From: Treponema sp.
GTDB lineage: Bacteria; Spirochaetota; Spirochaetia; Treponematales; Breznakiellaceae
NCBI GenBank assembly: GCA_031257595.1
Contig: JAIROH010000206.1
Location: 1 to 6,423, forward strand
Direction of reading: 5' to 3'
DNA length: 6,423 nucleotides
Each line of letters opens with the position of its first letter. Positions within the stretch are counted from its first letter, which is position 1. Under the pieces are notes generated by a model, which made no database searches, was not told the origin of the DNA, and saw nothing but the letters and a program-made list of their open reading frames with translations. Position numbers and translations under genes: made by a program. Positions 1 to 6,420 of the stretch are shown here, in pieces.

Positions 1-127
1 GAAAACTGGTATGAAAAACCGGAACCTTGGGCATAAATTCGTAATTCACGATGTTTATCGCTATGACATTCGGCGCCTCCCGATAGTCCTTCCCGGCCTC
101 CATACCCTTGGAAAATTCACGGCTCCA
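1..127 (-). pseudogene. Rpn-family PD-(D/E)XK nuclease, C-terminal fragment (runs off left edge)
   Basis: Reading leftward from 127, the - strand translates as an open frame starting WSREFSKGMEAGKDYREAPN and continuing VIAINIVNYEFMPKVPVFHTSF to the window edge. Known Rpn/PDDEXK_2 proteins carry this pattern just after the nuclease core: an aromatic-WSRE segment, G-x-x-Y-x-x-x-P, then hydrophobic I-x-I-x-[NL]-[FY] followed by an FH motif. It has no start codon of its own. It picks up exactly where the fragment ending at 315 stops: Tyr (315-317) followed by Trp (125-127) rebuilds the expected FYWSRE junction. The two halves are separated by 187 inserted bases, which shifts the frame and adds stops. 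The 3' end of the gene lies outside the window, so further damage cannot be judged. Family assignment comes from recognised motifs, not from a search. Confidence 0.8.
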
Positions 128-211
128 ATGAACCTCCCCGCCCTGAAGGCGGGGTATCTTGTAAGCGTTACATTGTCTACGAGGTTCGTTCTGTAAGGAA
201 ATTATTTTACC
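128..211 (-). mobile_element. Probable IS200/IS605-type element end (remnant)
   Basis: This stretch interrupts the Rpn gene. Read on the - strand it ends in a perfect 7-bp hairpin (CCCCGCC at 136-142, 5-base loop, GGCGGGG at 148-154) followed by AGGTTCAT, and is preceded by GTAACGCTTACAAGAT. A GC-rich hairpin a few bases from the end, followed by a short pyrimidine-rich tail and no target duplication, is the known layout of IS200/IS605 right ends. No transposase (tnpA or tnpB) is encoded here, so this would be a decayed or internally deleted copy. The other end is not obvious: only about five bases (310-314) separate the neighbouring miniature element from the Rpn coding sequence on the far side. 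The call rests on resemblance and on the clean break in the Rpn gene at 127/128. Confidence 0.45.
136..154. repeat. Perfect 7-bp GC hairpin, 5-base loop
   Basis: CCCCGCC (136-142) pairs with GGCGGGG (148-154) around the loop CTGAA. Neither strand has a T-run after it, so it is not a convincing intrinsic terminator. It fits better as the subterminal hairpin of an IS200/IS605-like element end. Confidence 0.7.
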
Positions 212-309
212 GTGGGGTCTACTACCATTTTTTGTTGGTGTTACCAATTTCAACCGCCCTAAAGCTCCCCCGCGAGCCAGCGAGCGGGTTCTTGGGTATT
301 AGACCCCAC
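212..309. mobile_element. 98-bp MITE-like element with 15-bp terminal inverted repeats
   Basis: The left end GTGGGGTCTACTACC (212-226) and the reverse complement of the right end, GTGGGGTCTAATACC (295-309), match at 14 of 15 positions. Two smaller hairpins lie inside: TTGGT-GTT-ACCAA (235-247) and CCCGC-N10-GCGGG (269-288). A transcript could therefore fold as a closed stem with two inner arms. No protein of its own is encoded. The element lies within the 187 bases that split the Rpn gene, and the interrupted reading frame runs through it and ends at a TAG in the distal inverted repeat. I see no clear target duplication (flanks TTTTACC and TGCGAAT), so the transposase family that would move it cannot be named. 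Confidence 0.6.
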
Positions 310-605
310 TGCGAATAAAAAAGACTTCGCCGATCCATGTTCCCAAGATTACGAAGCTGAACCTCAATGTTAACCCGTTCCCCCGCGGCAGTCCGGGCCC
401 GGACATCCAGAATGCTGGTTTTGTCGCCAATTACCTCGGCGGTAATGGTCCTGTTTTCGATAATTTCTACCGATTCGATGGCATACGTTCCTTTCCGCTC
501 CAGAACGGCATTGAGAAAGGCCAGCAGCTGTTCCTCATCTCCCTTTTCTCCCATGATTTTGAGAAAAATATAGTCGTTCAGGGGATTAAGTCGTTCTTTT
601 ATCAT
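222..605 (-). pseudogene. Rpn-family PD-(D/E)XK nuclease, N-terminal fragment with foreign tail
   Basis: This is the 5' part of a recombination-promoting nuclease / putative transposase (PDDEXK_2, Rpn type), a family of DNA endonucleases linked to RecA-independent recombination. The native part covers residues 1-97 (605-315). It has the family opening LNPLNDYIFLKIMG, then the nuclease core with Asp67 in SILD and the Glu81-Val-Gln83 (ExQ) pair in NIEVQ, then NMDRRSLFY. After Tyr97 the frame enters inserted DNA and adds about 30 unrelated residues before a stop. Full-length relatives are roughly 280-300 residues, so this 127-residue product lacks more than half the protein; the missing part resumes at 127. 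The start is supported by an AAAGAGGA ribosome site. A promoter lies upstream, so a truncated product may still be made, but activity is doubtful. Confidence 0.82.
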
Positions 606-611
606 GTATTG

Positions 612-619
612 TCCTCTTT
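612..619 (-). promoter_or_regulatory. Ribosome binding site of the Rpn fragment
   Basis: On the - strand AAAGAGGA lies six bases before the ATG at 605-603. This is good Shine-Dalgarno spacing and fixes the start of the Rpn N-terminal fragment. It contrasts with jetA, which has no such site. Confidence 0.65.
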
Positions 620-667
620 CCGTTATTCACTTTCACGGGCTAGTTTTGTTTTTCGCGGTCAATTGCC

Positions 668-689
668 TTACCTGTAGAGCAACAGGTAA
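668..689. promoter_or_regulatory. Perfect 8-bp palindrome, possible operator
   Basis: TTACCTGT (668-675) and ACAGGTAA (682-689) are exact inverted repeats around the six bases AGAGCA. The site starts one base after the leftward -10 box (690-695) and covers the expected transcription start near 683. A repressor binding there would block the Rpn promoter; alternatively the repeat could form a hairpin at the 5' end of the transcript. No regulator is encoded in the window, and the half-site matches none I can name with confidence. Confidence 0.45.
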
Positions 690-718
690 AGTATAACCAT
701 AAACATGCCGGTCGTCAA
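690..718 (-). promoter_or_regulatory. Sigma70-type promoter reading leftward into the Rpn fragment
   Basis: On the - strand a -35 box TTGACG (718-713; 5 of 6 to consensus) is followed, after exactly 17 bases, by a -10 box TATACT (695-690; 5 of 6). Transcription would start near 683, giving a leader of about 75 bases before the Rpn ATG at 605. The -35 box sits in the loop of a 6-bp inverted repeat, TGCCGG (706-711) and CCGGCA (723-728). Confidence 0.6.
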
Positions 719-843
719 AGACCCGGCAATTCAAAGCGGCAATTTTACTTTTAGCTACCTGGCATGAGTTAGCGTTGCGAAGTTACCGGAATTGGTACTG
801 AAAGAAGTAAATGCCGGTACCCTGCGTGTTGCCCGTGGGTTCC

Positions 844-872
844 TTGACATTTCGTTCCATTCCCCGTACCGT
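844..872 (+). promoter_or_regulatory. Possible jet operon promoter
   Basis: A full-consensus -35 box TTGACA (844-849) is followed after 17 bases by TACCGT (867-872), a poor -10 box (3 of 6). If used, transcription would begin at or within a base or two of the jetA ATG at 879, making the message leaderless. That would agree with the absence of any purine-rich ribosome site before jetA. The poor -10 box keeps confidence low, and the real promoter may lie further upstream in 730-840. Confidence 0.3.
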
Positions 873-878
873 TAATCA

Positions 879-2483
879 ATGTCCTCCGGCGTTTTTTCCG
901 TTTTACCTGAAAATTTTTTCTCCCCGCTGGCGTGGATTAACAAACAACATTACGCCGCCCTGCTGGTACTTTACTACCGGCTTTTTCAGGAAAACACCAG
1001 GGGCCTTGAACGGGAACTTGTCGTCCGGGAATTTACGAATTACCTTGCCGCACACAGGGACAGCCTCGCCGACGAGGAAAGCGGCGAAGACGGCGAAAAC
1101 CAGGACGAAGGGAAAATTCCCGGCGAACAGGAACTGGCGTTTAACGACGGCGCTTCATCCGCGGAAGCCCTGGTGGAACGCCCGGAATATACCGGGGGCC
1201 TTGACGACAGGACCCTGGCGAACAGATTCCTGCGAAGGCTTATCGGCGCGGGCTGGCTCAGCGAAGAAACCCTCGCGGACTTTACCAGGGTGATCAACAT
1301 CACCGCCTGGGGCAAGCCTTTTTTTGAATCCCTGGTCCGCGTGGACGAGGGACTCAAAACCGAGTACGAAAGCCATGTGGTGAATGTGTATTCATCCCTC
1401 TGTGGAGAAACGGTAAAGGAAAACGGCCACTTTATGGTACTCAACGCCAGGGAAGAAGCGCGGGCCCTTATCGACTCCCTCAAGGTTCTGTCCCAAAGCA
1501 TCAAGGGTTATTACGACAAGCTCAACGCCGACGCGGTGCGTTCAAAGGCGGCCTCGGCGCTTCACGAACACTACGATCTTTACGCGGGGGAAGTGCTCGA
1601 CAAGGCCTACAAACGGCTTAAAACTTCGGATAACGTTTCCCGTTACCGCCAGGGCATTTTCAGACAGGTGGCGGAACTGCTCCACGACGAACAATGGCTT
1701 GATGCCAGCGCGGGTAAATACGCGAGAATACTCCAGATCGGCAGGGAAGAATGCCGGAAAAAAATCGAATTCATGCTGGAAGAAATACGGGACGATCTTC
1801 GCGCCGTGGATCCCCTGGAAGACGAAATAGACAGACGCAACGCCGATTATTCCCGCGCCAGTACCGAGATAATCAGGGCCTATATTGAACCGGACAGTAC
1901 CGTCGCGGGTAAACTGGGGCTTATCATAAAAGCCATTCACGGCGGCAACGACGGTCTCCGCAGGAATTTTGCCCACAGCCTGTACCGTATCGGTTTTCTT
2001 TCACCCTCTTCCCTTTCCCTGCGCCGCCAGCGGGACGAAGGGGACTTTGCCGCCGCTCCTTCCAGGGCGGATCTTGAAGCCCTGGTCAAAACCGAAGCGG
2101 AATTTTTTGAACGTATGAGGCGGCGGCTTTCCCTTAAACGCATCAATACCTGGCTTGATGAACAGGGCGGCAAAAACCGCGTTCTTGTTCCCTCGGAACT
2201 TATCAGGGACGAGGATTCCTACATACGCTTTGTTTATGCCCTGCTGTACGGCGATTCCCGGAAAAGCTTTGATTACGCGGTTGAAGAACACGGCGAAGCC
2301 GGCGGCGAATTAGCGGCGGGTTCCGGCAGCGACGCGGACGGCGGGCCGGGTTCGGGTATTGATTCAGACGCCGATCCGCATACCGGCCTCAAAACCGTAA
2401 CGGCCGGCGCTTCGGTAAACGTTTCGGGATTTACCGTTCCCGCCATACGGCTGCGGCGTAAAACAGGCGCGGGAAAAACATGA
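879..2483 (+). CDS. jetA: Wadjet subunit JetA (kleisin-like, PF18982/DUF5716-type)
   Basis: This 534-residue protein is the kleisin-like bridge of the Wadjet SMC complex, expected to link the JetC ATPase heads and hold JetB. The opening, VLPENFFSPLAWINK followed by YAALLVLYYRLFQE, matches the start of the JetA family and supports the ATG at 879; an in-frame TAA two codons upstream (873-875) excludes an earlier start. An N-terminal helical or winged-helix region (about 1-60) is followed by an acidic, poorly conserved stretch (61-106). A second winged-helix-like part comes next (about 107-185, with LIGAGWLSEE), then a long helical middle (about 190-465). A Gly/Ala/Ser/Asp-rich linker (469-503) precedes a C-terminal peptide, VNVSGFTVPAIRLRRK (513-527), which looks like a conserved binding tail. 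No Shine-Dalgarno site is visible. The gene overlaps jetB by ATGA. Family recognition is from motifs and gene order; subtype is less certain. Confidence 0.88.
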   Translation: MSSGVFSVLPENFFSPLAWINKQHYAALLVLYYRLFQENTRGLERELVVREFTNYLAAHRDSLADEESGEDGENQDEGKIPGEQELAFNDGASSAEALVERPEYTGGLDDRTLANRFLRRLIGAGWLSEETLADFTRVINITAWGKPFFESLVRVDEGLKTEYESHVVNVYSSLCGETVKENGHFMVLNAREEARALIDSLKVLSQSIKGYYDKLNADAVRSKAASALHEHYDLYAGEVLDKAYKRLKTSDNVSRYRQGIFRQVAELLHDEQWLDASAGKYARILQIGREECRKKIEFMLEEIRDDLRAVDPLEDEIDRRNADYSRASTEIIRAYIEPDSTVAGKLGLIIKAIHGGNDGLRRNFAHSLYRIGFLSPSSLSLRRQRDEGDFAAAPSRADLEALVKTEAEFFERMRRRLSLKRINTWLDEQGGKNRVLVPSELIRDEDSYIRFVYALLYGDSRKSFDYAVEEHGEAGGELAAGSGSDADGGPGSGIDSDADPHTGLKTVTAGASVNVSGFTVPAIRLRRKTGAGKT

Positions 2484-3151
2484 ACCAGGATATTGAAGCC
2501 CTCTCCCTTATACAGGAACTGTCCACCGACGAATTTGAACGTTTCCGTAAAGCCGCCCATATACTTACGTCGAAAACGTTTATCATCAGGGGCATCGGAA
2601 AAGAACGGGAACTCTATGATTTTACCGTGCGGAACATCGCCCTTTTTGAAGCGTGGTTTTCCTGCATGGACGCTTCACTGGTCAGGGACGAAAACCTCGG
2701 GGTCATCGCGTTCCGCGGCTCCGGCCTTGTCCGCATGCATTTTACCAGGGAGGAGATCTGCGCGGTTCTGGCCCTGCGTCTTTTGTACGAAGACAAAAAA
2801 CTTGAAGTGTCCCTGACCAGTTTTCCGGTTGTCAGCGTCGCCGATTTTCAGCAAAAGTACAATGCGATGACCGGGGACGAGATCAGAAAAACCGCCCTCA
2901 TCAACATACTGCGGCGGCTTTCTTCCTGCAAGCTTGTCGCGATAGATTCCCAGGATTATGCCGATCCCGAAACGATCGTTCAGCTGTATCCGAGTATCCT
3001 TATGAGCATAGACCGGAACGCCCTGGATGAAGCCGTTGTCTTTCTCGAAAGTAAAAACAGCCCGGACAATAAAAACGCCGCCGATGATTCCGCTGAAAGT
3101 CCCGTTGACGATTCCATTGAAGCCGTTGAACGTTCCGAAGGGGATGAATGA
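2480..3151 (+). CDS. jetB: Wadjet subunit JetB (DUF4194, KITE-like)
   Basis: This 223-residue protein is the small winged-helix (KITE-like) subunit that binds the JetA kleisin in the Wadjet complex, equivalent in role to MukE or MksE. Visible DUF4194 features are an N-terminal segment with KTFIIRGIGKERELYDFTVR (about 33-52), then FEAWFSCMDASLVRDENLGVIA (about 56-77), then the leucine-rich LALRLLYEDKKLEV (about 97-110), and a winged-helix portion with ALINILRRLSSCKLV (about 139-153). The last 30 residues (about 193-223) form an acidic Asp/Glu/Ser/Asn-rich tail of likely disorder. The start ATG overlaps the jetA stop (ATGA), and the stop overlaps the jetC start, so translation is probably coupled. 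Size and position between JetA and the SMC gene fit the family. No enzymatic residues are expected or seen. Confidence 0.87.
   Translation: MNQDIEALSLIQELSTDEFERFRKAAHILTSKTFIIRGIGKERELYDFTVRNIALFEAWFSCMDASLVRDENLGVIAFRGSGLVRMHFTREEICAVLALRLLYEDKKLEVSLTSFPVVSVADFQQKYNAMTGDEIRKTALINILRRLSSCKLVAIDSQDYADPETIVQLYPSILMSIDRNALDEAVVFLESKNSPDNKNAADDSAESPVDDSIEAVERSEGDE
3139..3143 (+). promoter_or_regulatory. Ribosome binding site within jetB for jetC
   Basis: AGGGG lies four bases before the ATG at 3148 and seven bases before the adjacent ATG at 3151. The spacing favours 3151 as the true jetC start, which would drop one methionine. Either choice overlaps the jetB stop (3149-3151). Confidence 0.45.
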
Positions 3152-6100
3152 TGATCACCCTGGAACGCGTACGGCTTGTCAACTGGCACAATTTTGAAGA
3201 CACGGCAATGGAAATCGGAAACCGCTGCCTTTTGGCGGGGGACAACGGTTCGGGGAAATCCACGGTTATCGACGCGATCCAGTATGTGCTGGCGGCGAAT
3301 CTCAGGATGGCGAGGTTCAATTCCGCCGCCGAGGAAAGACGGGGCGGCGGCAGGGACCTTATGGGCTATGTGCGCTGCAAGCTGGGCAGCGAAACAACCG
3401 AATACCGCCGGGGCGATACGGTGGCCCACGTGATGCTGGAATGGAGCGGCCCGCTTTCCGTCAACGGTAAAACCGGCGGCGAAGGTTTTGCCTGCGGCGT
3501 ATGTATCGAAGCCTGGAAAGACAACCATTATACGGAACACTTCTGGGCAGGATCCGGCGTTTCAATTAACGAGCTGCCGGTACGCTCGGAATCCGGCCTG
3601 CCGCTTGTGTTCCGTCAGTTCAAAAATACCCTTGCCGCAAAAAAGGCCGATGTCTATGACGCCAAACGCCTTTATGTGCGGGACATTACCAACAGGCTGG
3701 GAGTGTTCAAGCGGCAGCAGGACATCAACCCGTATCTGGATTCCCTTACCCGTTCCATCGGTTTTAAGCCGCTGGATTCCATCGATCAGTTTGTCTGCGA
3801 CTTTATCCTTGAAGAGAACCCCGTTTCGATTCAGGACATGAAACAGAACCTTGAAAATTACAAAGAGGCCGACCGCCAGGCAAAGGGGGCGGTCGCGAAA
3901 ATCGCTTCGCTCAAAAAGATATGCGCCAAGGCCGCGGAATGGCGCAATTACGACGGCCTTATCCTTAAACAGGAATACCTCAAGCTCAGGATAGAGCTGG
4001 AAAACGAAAAACAAAACAAAGACAACGCTTCCCGGCAGCTTGCGGAAACCCAAAACAGCCTTGATTTTGTTACCCGTGAAATCGCCTCGCTGAACCAGAA
4101 GCGGCTGGATACTGAACAGGAACTCCGCGCCGTTGACATGAGCCTTGCCTCCAACGACGCCCACCGGCTTTACGAAGAGATCAGCCGCCGCATTGAACGG
4201 ACAAAAGCGGATCTTGCCGAAGAGGAACAAAAAGCCCGGCGTTACGGCGATCTCAAGTCCCAGTGCGAAGCCCTGATCGGGCGGCGGATTTCCGAACAAT
4301 TCGATGAAGAAAGCCAGAACATTTCCGGCGAGGCGAAAAAACACGGCGGGGCAAAATACAACGCCGCCAAAAAAAAAGAAGAGGCCGCCGCCCTTCTCCG
4401 GGACATCCGTTCCGAGCTTGCCGATCTGGAGCAGGGTATACTGCGCTACCCCGACTCTCCCCGGGAACTTCGGGCCGCGCTGGAAAAGGCCGGCATCGAA
4501 GCGTTTTTTCTTGCCGAGGCGGCGGAGGTTACCGATCCGGCCTGGGTGGACGCGGTGGAAGGCTGGCTTAACACCCGGCGCTTCGCGATCCTCGTGAATC
4601 CCGCTGATTTTCAAAAGGCCCTGGAGACCTACGACAGCCTGCCCCGCTCCGTGGCGGGGGCCTTCATCCCCAATATAGAAAAAATGCGGGGATCCAGGTC
4701 AAAGGCGGGGTCCCTTGCGGAACTTGTCAGGGCCGAAGGTTACGCGCGTATCTACATTGATTATACGCTGGGGAAAGTCATGCGGGCGGATATCGCCGGC
4801 CTCAAACAGTACGATTCGGCGGTTACCAAAGAGTGCATGACCTATATGAACCACACCGCCGGCCGGATCAGGGAAGAGGTGTACCGCCGCCATTACCTGG
4901 GAAGGGCCGCGCTGGAGGAACGGCGGAAATTTCTTGCCGCCGAAGCCGTGCGGGTCAAGGCCGAATTCGACGCCGCCGAAAAAGAGGAACAGGAAGCCGC
5001 CGGGCTGGAAGAATGCTGCGTCCGCGTTATGCGTACCCTGCCGGAGCTGAAGTACCTTTTCCCGGCCGTTGCCGCCTGCGCCGTCCTTAAAGACAATCTT
5101 GCCGAGGCGGAAAAAGAACTTGCCGCAGTGGACACCGGGTCTTTCCGTCAGCTTGAAGACAGGCGGAAAGATCTGGAAGCTCAGATCTCTTTATTAAAGG
5201 ATGATAACGACAAACAACAAAAAACCTGGGGCAGTCTTAATACAAAACTTTCAGGCTACCGGGACGATCTTGACCGGTTTACCCGCCTGCGGGAAGAAAA
5301 GGAACAGACGATAAAAAATTTCGGGAACGATCATCCGCTCTCGATAGCCGGCTGTGAAGCCTATGCGGAAGAGAGGCTTTCCAAAGTCAGCCTTACCGAA
5401 CTTTCCAGTACCTATGAATCGACGTTGAAAAATTTCAGGACCAGAACGGACTCGCTGAAAAAAGAATACAACAAACTGGTCGCCGATTACGAGCATGAAT
5501 TCCATTTCCTTTTGGGCATGGACCCGGCGGAAAACACCGAAGCCGAAACCCTGCTGAAACGGCTTGAAACGTCGGAACTTCCCGAATACCGGGAAAAAAT
5601 CGCCAAAGCCTACCGGGACGCGGAAAAGGAATTCAAGGATCATTTTATTTCGCGTCTTAACGAGCACATTGAAGAAGCCAGGGAAAGTTTTAAGGAAATT
5701 AATGAAATACTCCGTACGCTGCACTTTGGCCGGGATCAGTACCGGTTCACGCTGGAAGAGCTCAGCGAACGGAAGGGGCAGATCGAGGTTATACGCCAGG
5801 CGGCAAAAATCCCCGCTATGGAAGACGGTCTTTTTTCCCAGCTTGCCGATCCCGCCGGACGCAAGGCGGCAGAGGATCTTTTCAACCGCATTCTCAATTC
5901 GCCGCTGGATTCAAAAGAACTCAGGGACATCTGCGATTACCGGACCTACTTCCACTACGACATTAAAATACGGGAAACCGACGTTATTGTCGACGAGGCT
6001 ACCGGCGAAACCGCGGAACTTTCCCTTTCCAAAGTGTTGAAGGAGAAATCCGGCGGCGAATCCCAGACGCCGTACTATGTCGCCATCGCCGCCAGCTTTT

Positions 6101-6420
6101 ACCGTTTTTACAAGGCCCGGCCCGAAAGTACCGTGCGTCTGGTTATTTTTGACGAAGCGTTTAACCGCATGGACGATGAACGGATCGGCAAGATACTTTC
6201 GTTCTACAACGATCTAAACCTCCAGATCATCACTTCCGTTCCGCCTGAAAAAATTGAAGACATCGCTCCCTACATGGACAGGATAAATGTCATAAGCCGT
6301 TTCGGCAACGCCGTTAAAATACGGGACTGCCATGTTCAGGCCGCCGAAACAGGCCCGGATACCGTGAATCCGTTTGACCTGCCCGGCGGCGATTTGCCCA
6401 ACATCGATCCTCTGGCATAA
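3148..6420 (+). CDS. jetC: Wadjet SMC-type ATPase JetC
   Basis: This 1090-residue protein is the MukB/SbcC-like motor that extrudes DNA loops with JetA and JetB. The N-terminal head carries Walker A GDNGSGKST (31-39, Lys37). A first coiled-coil arm spans about 240-425. A hinge-like domain follows (about 430-595), including DPAWVDAVEGWLNTRRFAIL and ending near YMNHTAGRIREEVYRRHYLG. A second, charged coiled coil covers about 595-840. The C-terminal head brings the ABC signature SGGE (968-971) in EKSGGESQTPYYVAIA, and Walker B VIFDE (999-1003, catalytic Glu1003) followed by a D-loop-like NRMDD. All ATPase residues are present, so the motor looks intact. The last 25-30 residues are a Pro/Gly/Asp-rich tail. 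Length fits Wadjet JetC proteins. The gene overlaps jetB; jetD is expected immediately downstream, outside the window. A stand-alone MksB-type condensin is the main alternative. Confidence 0.92.
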   Translation: MMITLERVRLVNWHNFEDTAMEIGNRCLLAGDNGSGKSTVIDAIQYVLAANLRMARFNSAAEERRGGGRDLMGYVRCKLGSETTEYRRGDTVAHVMLEWSGPLSVNGKTGGEGFACGVCIEAWKDNHYTEHFWAGSGVSINELPVRSESGLPLVFRQFKNTLAAKKADVYDAKRLYVRDITNRLGVFKRQQDINPYLDSLTRSIGFKPLDSIDQFVCDFILEENPVSIQDMKQNLENYKEADRQAKGAVAKIASLKKICAKAAEWRNYDGLILKQEYLKLRIELENEKQNKDNASRQLAETQNSLDFVTREIASLNQKRLDTEQELRAVDMSLASNDAHRLYEEISRRIERTKADLAEEEQKARRYGDLKSQCEALIGRRISEQFDEESQNISGEAKKHGGAKYNAAKKKEEAAALLRDIRSELADLEQGILRYPDSPRELRAALEKAGIEAFFLAEAAEVTDPAWVDAVEGWLNTRRFAILVNPADFQKALETYDSLPRSVAGAFIPNIEKMRGSRSKAGSLAELVRAEGYARIYIDYTLGKVMRADIAGLKQYDSAVTKECMTYMNHTAGRIREEVYRRHYLGRAALEERRKFLAAEAVRVKAEFDAAEKEEQEAAGLEECCVRVMRTLPELKYLFPAVAACAVLKDNLAEAEKELAAVDTGSFRQLEDRRKDLEAQISLLKDDNDKQQKTWGSLNTKLSGYRDDLDRFTRLREEKEQTIKNFGNDHPLSIAGCEAYAEERLSKVSLTELSSTYESTLKNFRTRTDSLKKEYNKLVADYEHEFHFLLGMDPAENTEAETLLKRLETSELPEYREKIAKAYRDAEKEFKDHFISRLNEHIEEARESFKEINEILRTLHFGRDQYRFTLEELSERKGQIEVIRQAAKIPAMEDGLFSQLADPAGRKAAEDLFNRILNSPLDSKELRDICDYRTYFHYDIKIRETDVIVDEATGETAELSLSKVLKEKSGGESQTPYYVAIAASFYRFYKARPESTVRLVIFDEAFNRMDDERIGKILSFYNDLNLQIITSVPPEKIEDIAPYMDRINVISRFGNAVKIRDCHVQAAETGPDTVNPFDLPGGDLPNIDPLA

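Noticed and set aside
136..154. Intrinsic terminator
   Set aside because: The GC-rich stem has no T-run after it on either strand, so it was assigned to an element end instead.
11..196. 61-codon + strand frame at the left edge
   Set aside because: It is antisense to the Rpn C-terminal fragment and runs into the IS605-like hairpin. It has no ribosome site or recognisable motif.
668..689. CTGT-N6-ACAG within the palindrome as a LexA box
   Set aside because: The classical LexA site is CTGT-N8-ACAG; the spacing here is two bases short, so no SOS link is claimed.
760..778. TGGC ... TTGC resembling a sigma54 promoter
   Set aside because: The GG and GC elements are 14 bases apart instead of the required 10.
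784..819. TACCGG ... CCGGTA inverted repeat upstream of jetA
   Set aside because: Only six bases per arm with a 24-base loop; easily expected by chance, with no supporting context.
811..1293. 160-codon + strand frame starting before jetA
   Set aside because: It overlaps the start of jetA in another frame, has no family motif and is rich in Arg/Pro/Thr, as expected of an out-of-frame read. The jetA frame carries the conserved JetA opening.
3562..4614. 350-codon open frame on the - strand
   Set aside because: It lies wholly antisense to jetC, which has intact conserved ATPase motifs. Its translation is a hydrophobic, repetitive Phe/Gly/Val-rich product with no recognisable domain, typical of an antisense shadow in GC-rich coding DNA.
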